DNA of 64,000 nt from Propionibacteriaceae bacterium (GTDB lineage Bacteria > Actinomycetota > Actinomycetes > Propionibacteriales > Propionibacteriaceae), in assembly GCA_905372155.1 (NCBI GenBank), contig CAJPNZ010000004.1, forward strand, positions 1 through 64,000. Reading direction: 5' to 3'. This document shows, one piece after another, positions 8,370 to 16,116 of this stretch (within the stretch, counting starts at the first letter, position 1; each line of letters starts with the position of its first letter). A program made the position numbers and the translations under genes. The notes under the pieces are model-generated. The model was not told the DNA's origin. It did not search any database and saw only the letters and a list, made by a program, of their open reading frames with translations.

Positions 8370-9478
8370 GCGGCCTCGTGCTGCCCGATTACGAGGGTGC
8401 CTGCCTGAACAATCTGCTGCCCAGCGTCGCGGCCCGCCTGCTGGGGGAAGCCCCGGTGCTCGACGTGCCGCGGGCGGTGCGATACGTCATCCTGCTGATC
8501 GACGGTCTGGGCTGGTTTCCCGTCGCCGAGCACAGCCACGACAGCGACCTGTTCGCCCCGGGACTGGGAAAAGCCACACGCCTGACATGCGCGGTGCCCT
8601 CGACCACCGCGACATCCCTGACCAGCATCGGGTGCGGTTCCGCTCCCGGGAGCCACGGGGTGGTCGGCTATTCCTTTCTCGACCCGGACCGCCGCTGCGT
8701 GGTGAACGCCCTGACGTGGGCGGGCGGCCCCGCCGATGTCGAGAGTTTCGCCTGCGAGCCGACGCTCTACCAGCGGATGCGTTCCCGGGGTCTCACCAGC
8801 GGCTGCGTCAGTCTCGCCCGGTTCAAGGGCAGCGGTCTCCAGAGGCTGGCCTTCGGCGGGGCCGAACACATCGGGGTGGAGACGGAGGGTGATCACCGGG
8901 AATTCATCGACCTGGTCGCGGGGACCCTGCGCGACCACGAGGTGGTCTACGCCTACGAACGCAGCCTCGACCACAGCGGGCACGCCCACGGGGTGGGAAG
9001 CTGGCAGTGGCTGGACTCCTTGGCCCGGGCGGAGGAACTCGTCACGGACCTGGTGGAAGCGCTCCCGGACGACACGTGCCTGCTGGTCACGGGCGACCAC
9101 GGCATGGTCGATGTCCCCGAGCAGCACCAGATCACGATCGAGGACCACCCGGGGCTGATGGGAGCCTGGCGGGTGGGAGGCGAACCCAGGTTCCGGCAGC
9201 TCTACGACCAGCGACCCGAGCGACTCGCCAAGGCCTGGGCCTCGGAGCTGGGGGAGCGGGCAGAGGTGTGGCTGCGCGACGACGCGATCGAGGCGGGCTG
9301 GTTCGGTGATGTGACCGACCGGGTCCGTTCCCGCATCGGTGACGTGCTTGTAGTCATGCAGGGCGACTGGGCCGTCCACACCCGGAATCTCCCGAAGGAG
9401 TTCGGGCTCCGCGGCCAGCACGGCTCCCTCACGGCCGCCGAGATGTACGTGCCGCTCTTCGTGTTCGGGCCGGAATGA
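8366..9478 (+). CDS. Alkaline-phosphatase-superfamily nucleotide pyrophosphatase/phosphodiesterase
   Basis: A 370-residue metal-dependent enzyme. The core is ILLIDGLGW (Asp46, metal), PSTTATSLTSIGCG (nucleophile Thr80 or Thr81), DHSGHAHG and VTGDHGMVDVPEQH (metal ligands), and a final histidine in QHGSLTAAE. This is the type I phosphodiesterase/nucleotide pyrophosphatase arrangement. No signal peptide is seen, so action in the cytosol or at the inner membrane face is likely; the substrate is unknown. The ATG at 8366 was chosen because it forms an ATGA overlap with DUF5998; a longer frame upstream is not needed. Confidence 0.85.
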   Translation: MSGLVLPDYEGACLNNLLPSVAARLLGEAPVLDVPRAVRYVILLIDGLGWFPVAEHSHDSDLFAPGLGKATRLTCAVPSTTATSLTSIGCGSAPGSHGVVGYSFLDPDRRCVVNALTWAGGPADVESFACEPTLYQRMRSRGLTSGCVSLARFKGSGLQRLAFGGAEHIGVETEGDHREFIDLVAGTLRDHEVVYAYERSLDHSGHAHGVGSWQWLDSLARAEELVTDLVEALPDDTCLLVTGDHGMVDVPEQHQITIEDHPGLMGAWRVGGEPRFRQLYDQRPERLAKAWASELGERAEVWLRDDAIEAGWFGDVTDRVRSRIGDVLVVMQGDWAVHTRNLPKEFGLRGQHGSLTAAEMYVPLFVFGPE

Positions 9479-10707
9479 TGCACGTCGCGCTGCTGATAGA
9501 CGACTTCTTTCCCTCCTCCGGGGGGATCGGCCGCTCCGTCGAGACCCAGATCCAGGAACTCACGGATCTGGGACACCGGGTGAGCCTCATAGCCCCTGAC
9601 CGGCACTTGGAGAAACCCCGGAGCTGCCGCGTCATCGAGTGCCCGACCATCTATGTCGAGGGGCTTCCCGCGCACCTGAGCATCCTGCACAACTCGGAAC
9701 GCCGCGCCCGGCTGATCACGAAGTGCGCGCGCTTCGACGTGGTGCACACGCAAACCGAACGAGGGGCCCTGATCCTGGGAGCCAGGATCGCGAGACTCCA
9801 GGGCATCCCGCACCTCCACACCTTCCACGCCAATGTCGCGGGCACCCACCAGACCGTCAAGGCCGCCATCTTCGGCACCTGGCTCTACCAGTTCCTCATC
9901 AATCCGTTGCTCACCAGGGCGGCGGGGCGGGCCTCCAGCCGCTCCCGGTTGGTGTCCCGGGTCCAGGAACCCGGCGGGCTGGCGGCACGGATGGACTGGG
10001 CCTCCTTCGCAGACATAGCGGGCAAGGTCGACGCCTGGACCGTTCCCAGCCCCTTCATGAAGGACCTGGTCGAGACCGCCGCCACCCACCGGGTTCCCGG
10101 GTACGTGGTCCCCACCGGCGTCGGCCGGGGCATGTTGGAGGCCATCGCCCAAGCTCGCAGAGAACGATCCGACGAGACGGTGCGGTTCACGACCGTCGGG
10201 CGGCTGGCCAAGGAGAAACGCCTGGACGTCCTGGTGCGGGCCTTCCGGCGCGCCGACATACCGGGCTCGGAGCTGGTGATCGTCGGGGACGGCGACCAAC
10301 GTCCCCTGCTCAGAATGCTGGCCGCGGGCGCCCGCAACATCGACTTCCGGGGTCATCTGCGTTCCCTGGACGCGATCGCCTACGAACTGGTCAACTCCGA
10401 CGTGTTCGTGTTGACGAGCCACCGGTTCGACTCCCAGGCGCTGGTGCTCTCCGAGGCCGTGGCGGCGGAGCTCCCGATCCTCTACTGCGACGACCGCCTG
10501 ACCGTGGCAACCTCACCGGAATCCGCGCTCCTGACCGAACCGGATGTCAGCTCCCTAGCGGCCGGGATGCGGCGGCTCGCTGATCCCGGACGGCGCGCCG
10601 CGATGCGTTCCGCTTCCCGCGGTCTGCTCGAAGAACTGACCCCTCGGCACACCGCCAAGGCATACGTTTCCATCTACGAGGAGCTGATCGGAGCCATGAG
10701 TGCCTGA
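9475..10707 (+). CDS. Family 4 glycosyltransferase
   Basis: A 410-residue GT-B glycosyltransferase. The acceptor half begins MMHVALLIDDFFPSSGGIGR with the glycine loop, and HTQTERG and HLHTFHAN follow. The donor half has FTTVGRLAKEKRLDVLVRAF, LVIVGDGDQRPLL, and the E-x7-E-like LVLSEAVAAELP. The pattern fits lipid- or polyol-mannosyl/glucosyl transferases, but sugar and acceptor cannot be told from sequence. It overlaps the phosphodiesterase stop (ATGA) and its own end overlaps the tdk start by 8 bases. The second ATG at 9478 is an alternative start. Confidence 0.83.
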   Translation: MMHVALLIDDFFPSSGGIGRSVETQIQELTDLGHRVSLIAPDRHLEKPRSCRVIECPTIYVEGLPAHLSILHNSERRARLITKCARFDVVHTQTERGALILGARIARLQGIPHLHTFHANVAGTHQTVKAAIFGTWLYQFLINPLLTRAAGRASSRSRLVSRVQEPGGLAARMDWASFADIAGKVDAWTVPSPFMKDLVETAATHRVPGYVVPTGVGRGMLEAIAQARRERSDETVRFTTVGRLAKEKRLDVLVRAFRRADIPGSELVIVGDGDQRPLLRMLAAGARNIDFRGHLRSLDAIAYELVNSDVFVLTSHRFDSQALVLSEAVAAELPILYCDDRLTVATSPESALLTEPDVSSLAAGMRRLADPGRRAAMRSASRGLLEELTPRHTAKAYVSIYEELIGAMSA

Positions 10708-11338
10708 ACTCGTCTTCCACACCGGTCCCATGGACTGCGGGAAGTCGACCCTCGCCCTGCAGTTCGACCACACCCAGTCCACGCACGGCAGACAGGGCCG
10801 GATCTTCACGTCCCGGGACCGCTCGGGCAAGGCGCGTGTCTCCTCCCGGCTGGGGCTCGACGCGCCAGCCACCGAGGTGGACGAGGGATTCAACTTCTGG
10901 ACCCATGTCATATCCCAGTTGGTGGCGGGCAGGCGGGTCGACTACCTCGTCTGCGACGAGGCACAGTTCTACACGGGGGAGCAGGTGGAGCAGCTCGCCC
11001 GGATCGTGGACGAGCTGCAGATCGACGTCTACACCTTCGGGATCCTCGCGGACTTCAGGACCAGGTTGTTCCCCGGATCGCAACGGTTGGTGGAACTGGC
11101 CGACCGTGTGGAAACCCTTCCCCTGGGACCGCTGTGCTGGTGTGGGGAGAAGGGAACTCACAACGCCCGAACCGTTGATGGTCTGATGGTCACGGAGGGC
11201 TCTCAGGTGGTGGTTGGCGACACCGGACCGGGAGAGATCCGCTACGAGGTGTTGTGTCGGGCTCATCACCGGCGAGGTATGACAGCGACCAAGGCCCGCG
11301 CAACCCTGGGGGAGGACCCGCTTCCCTTCGGGGATTGA
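10700..11338 (+). CDS. tdk: Thymidine kinase
   Basis: A 212-residue type II thymidine kinase that phosphorylates thymidine in the pyrimidine salvage pathway. It has the P-loop GPMDCGKST near residue 9, the DEAQFY box with the catalytic glutamate, the FGILADFRT segment, and a zinc site made by CWCG and CRAHH. The GTG start lies inside the end of the glycosyltransferase gene, with GGAG upstream. It is the last gene of the overlapped operon. Confidence 0.93.
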   Translation: MPELVFHTGPMDCGKSTLALQFDHTQSTHGRQGRIFTSRDRSGKARVSSRLGLDAPATEVDEGFNFWTHVISQLVAGRRVDYLVCDEAQFYTGEQVEQLARIVDELQIDVYTFGILADFRTRLFPGSQRLVELADRVETLPLGPLCWCGEKGTHNARTVDGLMVTEGSQVVVGDTGPGEIRYEVLCRAHHRRGMTATKARATLGEDPLPFGD

Positions 11339-11390
11339 ATAGGGCCTCGTGACGTGTCGAGGATCGTGGCGGATAGCGGACGGCACAAGA

Positions 11391-11410
11391 CCATTCGCTC
11401 GAGGGAATGG
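11391..11410. terminator. Weak hairpin between tdk and sepH
   Basis: CCATTC (11391-11396) pairs with GAATGG (11405-11410) over an 8-base loop in the 132-bp gap between convergent tdk and sepH. The stem is short and has no T-run. Nothing else was seen in this gap. Confidence 0.25.
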
Positions 11411-11470
11411 CATGGTCAGCTCGTGACAGTGCACAGCCGCCGATGCCAGCCCCTCGACCTCTGGGAGAAT

Positions 11471-12370
11471 TCAGTGGGCTGGGCCGCCGAACATGATTTC
11501 GTCCCAGCTCGGGACACGAGCTCTGCGGCGATGACGTGACCTGGGCTGTGGAGAGGTGTCCTCGGTATCGATCAGCGACTCCTGCGGTGATCCGATGAGG
11601 GAGGTTTCGACGGTTTCGGTGACGTCAGCCTCAGGTATTCCCGCAAAATCGTCGATGACCTCCGTCTCCTCGAAGTCGTCCTCGTCCGGGGCATGGTCTC
11701 CGCGTTCCTGAGCTGCTTCCTCCGCCGACTCGTCGTCGAGACCGACGTAGATCCGTACCGAGTCCTCACTCACACCACTCAACATGTCGTAGAGGTCATC
11801 GAGCTCGGACGTTGCGGGTCCTTCATCGAAGCTGTCGGTGGGAACATCATCGCCCGGAAGGGCCGGAGGAGTGGTGGGTTGTGTGGTTGCACGGACCAGG
11901 GCGAACTCATCGTCGAAATCGACGGTGTTCTCGTTGTCGGGGTCCTTGCTACCCGGTACCTCCTCACCGATCATCCATCGGGCGTCCGGGTTGTCGGCGA
12001 TGGTGAAGCGGCCTCGGGGATCGAAGATGAATTCTGCTCGGCGCTCGTGGCTCGCCAACACTCCCACCAGTCTCCACTTGCGGTCAGGTTCCCGCCACGA
12101 GTCCCAGGCGATGCCCTCCGAATCGATGCCTCGGGCCTGGAGACGAGCTGAGATCAGTTCTTGAAGGCGACGATGACCTGATCCGTCTCCGCGACGTCTG
12201 ACCGCACACTCCAAGGCAGTGATCGTCATGTGTTCGCGTTCCGCCAGCACGGGAAGGGCGAACCCCTCGATCCGCGCCGGCTCCACTCCGGCTTCCGTGG
12301 CCACCTCGGTGAGCGTGGCCCCTCCGCGGATGCGGGACTGGATTTCCCGCGGGCTCAATGCGCTGTCCAT
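11471..12370 (-). CDS. sepH: Septation protein SepH, short N-terminus
   Basis: A 299-residue SepH (DUF3071) homologue; in Streptomyces and mycobacteria SepH binds and stimulates FtsZ. The helix-turn-helix-like region MDSALSPREIQSRIRGGATL, the AWDSWREPDRKW block, and the C-terminal RRRARVPSWDEIMFGG are all present, joined by a long acidic low-complexity stretch. Known SepH proteins carry about 50 further residues before the MDSAL/VESHL segment. Here GGGGAG sits five bases before the ATG at 12370 and no homologous N-terminus can be found upstream, so the protein seems naturally shorter. Confidence 0.85.
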   Translation of the reverse strand: MDSALSPREIQSRIRGGATLTEVATEAGVEPARIEGFALPVLAEREHMTITALECAVRRRGDGSGHRRLQELISARLQARGIDSEGIAWDSWREPDRKWRLVGVLASHERRAEFIFDPRGRFTIADNPDARWMIGEEVPGSKDPDNENTVDFDDEFALVRATTQPTTPPALPGDDVPTDSFDEGPATSELDDLYDMLSGVSEDSVRIYVGLDDESAEEAAQERGDHAPDEDDFEETEVIDDFAGIPEADVTETVETSLIGSPQESLIDTEDTSPQPRSRHRRRARVPSWDEIMFGGPAH

Positions 12371-12390
12371 GCAAACTCCCCTGTGTGTCT

Positions 12391-12402
12391 GGTTGAACAA
12401 CC
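12391..12402. repeat. Short inverted repeat upstream of sepH
   Basis: GGTTGAACAACC has perfect 5-base arms around AA and lies 20 bases before the sepH start codon, in the divergent region shared with DUF4193. It could be an operator for sepH, but nothing else supports that. Confidence 0.25.
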
Positions 12403-12431
12403 TACCAGCCGACACCGCCGGAACCCGGGAC

Positions 12432-12459
12432 TTGCGCCACGCTCAGGATGTGGTACACA
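12432..12459 (+). promoter_or_regulatory. Putative promoter of the DUF4193 gene
   Basis: TTGCGC (12432-12437) and TACACA (12454-12459) are 16 bp apart and sit 55 bp before the DUF4193 start, in the gap with divergent sepH. Confidence 0.4.
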
Positions 12460-12514
12460 TAGCCCCGATCAATTTCGGGACGAACCGGCGGCGAGACCAG
12501 GAGGGATCACGGAC

Positions 12515-12811
12515 ATGGCCACCGACTACGACGCACCACGCAAGAGCGACGAGGAGATGAGCGAGGATTCACTCGAGGAGCTCAAGACGCGCCGCAATGA
12601 CAAGAACTCCGGCAAGGTCGACGAGGACGAGGTCGAGGCGGCAGAATCATTCGAACTACCGGGTGCCGATCTATCCCACGAAGAGCTCACGGTACGCGTA
12701 CTGCCCCGGCAGTCGAACGAATTCACCTGCGCTTCCTGCTTCCTGGTCAAGTCCCAAAGTCAACTGGCAGAGACCAAGGGCGAACTCAAGTATTGCGTCG
12801 ACTGCGTCTGA
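12515..12811 (+). CDS. DUF4193 family zinc-ribbon protein
   Basis: A 98-residue acidic protein with a C-terminal treble-clef-like ribbon: FTCASCFLVKSQ and YCVDCV give two CxxC pairs. The N-terminal 60 residues are rich in Asp, Glu and Ser and probably disordered. It matches DUF4193 (M. tuberculosis Rv2699c), a conserved actinobacterial family of unknown function that lies near dut there, as it does here. An AGGAGGG stands about 10 bases before the ATG. Confidence 0.85.
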   Translation: MATDYDAPRKSDEEMSEDSLEELKTRRNDKNSGKVDEDEVEAAESFELPGADLSHEELTVRVLPRQSNEFTCASCFLVKSQSQLAETKGELKYCVDCV

Positions 12812-12817
12812 CCGGGA

Positions 12818-13111
12818 TCACAGATCCATCTTGTTGCGCAGCTGGCCGGGGCTCTTGTGGCCAGTGTTGGAGAACCAGCGGCGCTGCATGTAACGATTCA
12901 TCGTGAGCTGGGCCATGCCCACTCCCAGCCCACTGCACAAGGCCCAGATGAGCGCCTGGGCCAGTGGCGTGTCGGGGTCGTTCGGATCCGGGGGGACGTC
13001 TCCAGTGGCGGTTTCCCATGCCTTCGTGACCAGTTTCTGGGCGAGAAGAGTCGTGGCCGCTCCGAGCGCGCCTGCGTAGATCTTCCACAAAAGCTTTTCC
13101 TCAACTGCCAT
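12818..13111 (-). CDS. DUF4235 small membrane protein
   Basis: A 97-residue protein with two hydrophobic segments: LLWKIYAGALGAATTLLAQK near the N-terminus and ALIWALCSGLGVGMAQLT in the middle, followed by a basic C-terminal tail. This layout fits DUF4235, a small actinobacterial membrane family of unknown function. The ATG at 13111 is preceded by AAAGGA; a longer frame upstream overlaps the dut promoter and was not used. It is convergent with DUF4193, the two stops being 6 bases apart. Confidence 0.75.
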   Translation of the reverse strand: MAVEEKLLWKIYAGALGAATTLLAQKLVTKAWETATGDVPPDPNDPDTPLAQALIWALCSGLGVGMAQLTMNRYMQRRWFSNTGHKSPGQLRNKMDL

Positions 13112-13180
13112 GGCAGGGTCCTTTCGACGTTTCCAAGGGTCTCCATTATCTCTCGACTCCCGGATGGGCCGCAGTCGCGC

Positions 13181-13186
13181 TAGATT
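13181..13186 (+). promoter_or_regulatory. Putative -10 element of dut, leaderless
   Basis: TAGATT followed after 6 bases by the GTG of dut, with no ribosome-binding site between them. Confidence 0.45.
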
Positions 13187-13192
13187 GACCGG

Positions 13193-13627
13193 GTGTCTGA
13201 AATTCCTGTGGTCGGGGATGCTCCGGAGTTCCTGCCCCGTTATGCCAGAGCCGGGGACGCGGGCGCCGACCTGCGCATCACCGAGGCCGTCACTCTGCAA
13301 CCGGGAGAACGACTACTCGTCGGCACCGGGGTGCGCCTCGCCCTCCCCCCGGGTACCGTGGGAATGGTGACACCCCGGTCCGGGCACGCGACGCGCCATG
13401 GCCTCGGGATCGTGAACAGCCCCGGCATCATCGACTCCGGCTATCGAGGCGAGATTCGCATCTGCCTGATCAACCTCGACACGACGACGGCCGTGGAGCT
13501 TCAAGCAGGCGAGCGGGTGGCCCAACTGGTCATCGTGCCCTTCATCTCCGCCCAGTTCATTCCGGTCACCGAACTCGACGAGACGGAGCGCGGCCGAGGC
13601 GGTTATGGTTCAACCGGACAACAGTGA
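13193..13627 (+). CDS. dut: dUTP diphosphatase
   Basis: A 144-residue trimeric-type dUTPase that hydrolyses dUTP to dUMP and PPi, limiting uracil in DNA and feeding thymidylate synthesis. All five family motifs are visible: AGDAGADL, PRSGHATRHGL, GIIDSGYRGEI (uracil binding, with the catalytic Asp), GERVAQLVIVP and RGRGGYGSTG. The neighbours, DUF4193 upstream and DUF3710 downstream, match the dut region of M. tuberculosis. Translation starts at GTG with no Shine-Dalgarno. Confidence 0.95.
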   Translation: MSEIPVVGDAPEFLPRYARAGDAGADLRITEAVTLQPGERLLVGTGVRLALPPGTVGMVTPRSGHATRHGLGIVNSPGIIDSGYRGEIRICLINLDTTTAVELQAGERVAQLVIVPFISAQFIPVTELDETERGRGGYGSTGQQ

Positions 13628-13644
13628 AACCACGAGGGAGCAGT

Positions 13645-14310
13645 ATGAGATCCGCTGATGAGGAGACGGTCGAGGAGACCGAGGACGACGAGGAAATCGC
13701 CGAGGAAACGACCGATGAGGAGAAGTGGGCCGAGATCGACGAGATGTTCGACCGCGACGAGGGGCCATTCGACATCGATGAGGTGGATCTGGACGAGGAC
13801 GACGTCCAGCGGATAGATCTGGGGGCGCTTGTCGTCACCCCCTTTGAGGAGATGCAGCTGCAGCTTCAGGTGGACGAACCCCGGCAACAGGTCCAGTCCT
13901 TCCTGGTGGGGGATGGGACCTCGGCCATGGAGGTTGCACTGTTCGCAGGACCGAGACGCACCTCGATGCTCGCTGAAATTCGCGAGGAGATCACGGCGGC
14001 CACGGAGAAGGAGGGCGGTGAGGTCACCCTTCTGGAAGGGCCGTTCGGTGTCGAGCTGCGCCGTCGCCAGCCCGTCACCGACGCCCAGGGCAGGCGTGGC
14101 ACCCACGTTTCCCGCACGTGGTTGGTCGGGGGACCCGGGTGGGTGCTGCGTGGGATCGTCTTCGGACGCGCAGCTCTCGAGCCGGAGGACGAGGACGCGA
14201 GCATCGCGCTTCTGGAGTGTTTCGGCAACCTCGTGGTTCGCAGAGGAACCGCCCCGGCCGCGCCGGGCAGCCTCATTCCCCTGACAATCCCGGACCTGGA
14301 GCAGAAATGA
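13645..14310 (+). CDS. DUF3710 family protein
   Basis: A 221-residue protein. The first 60 residues are almost all Glu, Asp and Thr; the globular part begins VDLDEDDVQRIDLGALVV and contains FAGPRRTSMLAEIREEI and RTWLVGGPGWVLRGIVFGRA, as in DUF3710 (Rv2696c family). Function unknown. The ATG at 13645 is preceded by GAGGGAG; a GTG seven codons earlier is possible but has no signal. The acidic leader suggests a surface that mimics nucleic acid or binds a basic partner, which is speculation. It overlaps the OB-fold gene by an ATGA. Confidence 0.82.
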   Translation: MRSADEETVEETEDDEEIAEETTDEEKWAEIDEMFDRDEGPFDIDEVDLDEDDVQRIDLGALVVTPFEEMQLQLQVDEPRQQVQSFLVGDGTSAMEVALFAGPRRTSMLAEIREEITAATEKEGGEVTLLEGPFGVELRRRQPVTDAQGRRGTHVSRTWLVGGPGWVLRGIVFGRAALEPEDEDASIALLECFGNLVVRRGTAPAAPGSLIPLTIPDLEQK

Positions 14311-14666
14311 CCAACGAGCAGCACGGCTTTATGCGTCGGCTGCGGCGATTCCTCTCCCCGGCCGAGGAACTGGAGGCCGAGGACCTCAAGGAACGGTCGC
14401 GCGACTGCGGTGCAAGCCCGCTGGCCGAGTGTTGCGACCGTTCAAGGGTGAAGGTGCGGGGCACCGTCCGGTGGGTCACCAGCCTCGACATGGGCGGCGT
14501 GGAAGCTCTGCTGACCGATGGTACGGGCAGTATCGAATTGAACTGGACCGGTCGCCGCCGCCTGGACTGCATCACTCCCGGCTGCAACCTCGTCGTGCAG
14601 GGCCGGATCTCCTCCGGCGACAACGGGCGCGTCATGTACAACCCCGAATTCGAGGTCCTCAGCTGA
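14307..14666 (+). CDS. OB-fold protein (Rv2694c-like)
   Basis: A 119-residue protein with an N-terminal basic helix (FMRRLRRFLSPAEELEAED) and an OB fold: VKVRGTVRWVTS, GGVEALLTDGTGSIELNW, LVVQGRISSGDNGRVMYNPE. This is the small actinobacterial OB-fold family next to DUF3710 and the TrkA genes. A single OB domain suggests binding of nucleic acid or a small ligand. Its start overlaps the DUF3710 stop (ATGA), so the two are translationally coupled. Confidence 0.8.
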   Translation: MTNEQHGFMRRLRRFLSPAEELEAEDLKERSRDCGASPLAECCDRSRVKVRGTVRWVTSLDMGGVEALLTDGTGSIELNWTGRRRLDCITPGCNLVVQGRISSGDNGRVMYNPEFEVLS

Positions 14667-14685
14667 CCCTACGGCGAACCATCGA

Positions 14686-15348
14686 TCAGTTGAGGGGGGC
14701 GAACATGGAGCTGAGTTCGCTCTCCGCGTCCTGACTGGCCACGAACAGCATCTCGTCCATGGCCTCAAGGGCGCCGTCGCGTTCGGGTACCAGCGGGATG
14801 CCGTCGCGAATGATCGCCACCAGGACCACCTCGCGGGGCAGCTCCAGATCACGGATTCGGCGTCCGACGAAGGGACTCTGCCGTGGCAACCGGATCTCGG
14901 ACAGGTTCGTGGTGGATTTGGTGAAGGTGAACAGGCGCACCAGATCGCCGGTCGCGACGGCCTCCTCCACCAGAGCCGACATGATGCGCGGAGTGGAAAC
15001 CGCGACATCCACCCCCCAGGCCTCGTCGAAGAGCCACTCGTTGCCCGGATGATTGATTCGTGCGACCGTCCGAGGCACCCCGAACTCCGTCTTGGCGAGC
15101 AGGGAATGGACCAGGTTGACCTTGTCGTCGCCGCTGGCGGCGATCGCGACATCGCAGTTCTCCAGCTCGGCCTCCTCCAGACTCTGGAGTTCACAGGCGT
15201 CCGCCTGGAACCACTCCGCCCCGGGCACGGAATCAGGTTTTATGGCTGCTGGGTCCTTCTCGATCAGGAGCACCTGATGGCCGTTGCTGATCAACTCGCG
15301 GGCGATGGATCGGCCGACGTTGCCGGCTCCGGCGATGGCTACTCGCAT
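14686..15348 (-). CDS. ceoC: TrkA-type potassium channel regulatory subunit (CeoC-like)
   Basis: A 220-residue RCK protein. The N-terminal Rossmann fold starts MRVAIAGAGNVGRSIARELI (GxGxxG), with IEKDP supplying the acidic residue that binds NAD(H) or a nucleotide ribose. The C-terminal RCK_C part contains FVGRRIRDLELP and VLVAIIRDG. It gates a K+ uptake channel in response to nucleotides. No TrkH/KtrB pore gene is in the window. It follows the paralogous ceoB by 18 bases, as in the M. tuberculosis ceoB-ceoC pair. Confidence 0.87.
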   Translation of the reverse strand: MRVAIAGAGNVGRSIARELISNGHQVLLIEKDPAAIKPDSVPGAEWFQADACELQSLEEAELENCDVAIAASGDDKVNLVHSLLAKTEFGVPRTVARINHPGNEWLFDEAWGVDVAVSTPRIMSALVEEAVATGDLVRLFTFTKSTTNLSEIRLPRQSPFVGRRIRDLELPREVVLVAIIRDGIPLVPERDGALEAMDEMLFVASQDAESELSSMFAPLN

Positions 15349-15366
15349 GACAATTCCTCACAGATC

Positions 15367-16029
15367 TCAGGAGCGGGTCGGGGGAGCGGCGAACAAGGAC
15401 TCCACTGCATCGGTTCGTTCGGTCTCACAGGCGACGAAGATCAGGTCCCCGTCCTGGAAAACCGTCTGGGAATCCGGGACGATGCCGCGGCCCGTGCGGG
15501 AGACGAACGGTATGGGTGCATGAGCTGCCGCGGACAGATCCCTGATGCGCCTGCCCACCCAGGCCGAGTGGACGTAGATCTGGAGCAGACGTACCGTCCC
15601 CGACGGGTCTCGCCACACCGGCTCGCTGCCCTCCGGTAGCAACCTGCGCATCACCTGCCCCACGGTCCAGCGAACGGTGGCGACGGTGGGGATGCCCAAC
15701 CGCTCATAGACGGCGGCCCTGCCCTGGTCGTAGATGCGGGCCACCACGTTGTCCACCCCGTACTGTTCACGAACCACCCTGGCGGCCAGGATGTTCGAGT
15801 TGTCGCCACTGGAAACGGCTGCGAAACCATCGGCGTGACGGATGTCGGCAGCTTCCAGCACCTCCCTGTCGAATCCGACACCACTGACCGTGATTCCTTG
15901 GAAATCAAAACCGAGCCGTCGGAACGAATCCACGTTGATGTCGATCACAGCAACCGAATGACCTCGCCTCTCGAGGCCCCGGGCCAGCATGGAACCGACG
16001 CGGCCACAGCCCATGATCACAATGTGCAT
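15367..16029 (-). CDS. ceoB: TrkA-type potassium channel regulatory subunit (CeoB-like)
   Basis: A 220-residue RCK protein beginning MHIVIMGCGRVGSMLARGLE, with VIDINVDSFRRL after the second strand and the C-terminal blocks WVGRRIRDLSAAAHAPI and QDGDLIFVACE. It is a paralogue of the following ceoC and the two probably form a hetero-octameric gating ring on a K+ channel encoded elsewhere. The ATG at 16029 was chosen because GGGAGGGAAA precedes it; the longer upstream frame has no signal. It is divergent from the APC permease gene, 87 bp away, which is the arrangement seen in M. tuberculosis. Confidence 0.88.
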   Translation of the reverse strand: MHIVIMGCGRVGSMLARGLERRGHSVAVIDINVDSFRRLGFDFQGITVSGVGFDREVLEAADIRHADGFAAVSSGDNSNILAARVVREQYGVDNVVARIYDQGRAAVYERLGIPTVATVRWTVGQVMRRLLPEGSEPVWRDPSGTVRLLQIYVHSAWVGRRIRDLSAAAHAPIPFVSRTGRGIVPDSQTVFQDGDLIFVACETERTDAVESLFAAPPTRS

Positions 16030-16116
16030 CTGCGTTTCCCTCCCGGTCCGGGGCCTCCCGGACAATTGATCCGACGGTATCGCAATCACCCTGCGATGGG
16101 TCTACCGTAGGGCTTC

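Noticed and set aside
12371..12514. Missing N-terminus of SepH in another frame
   Set aside because: Reading all frames of the divergent region found nothing like the usual SepH N-terminus, so a frameshift does not explain the short form.
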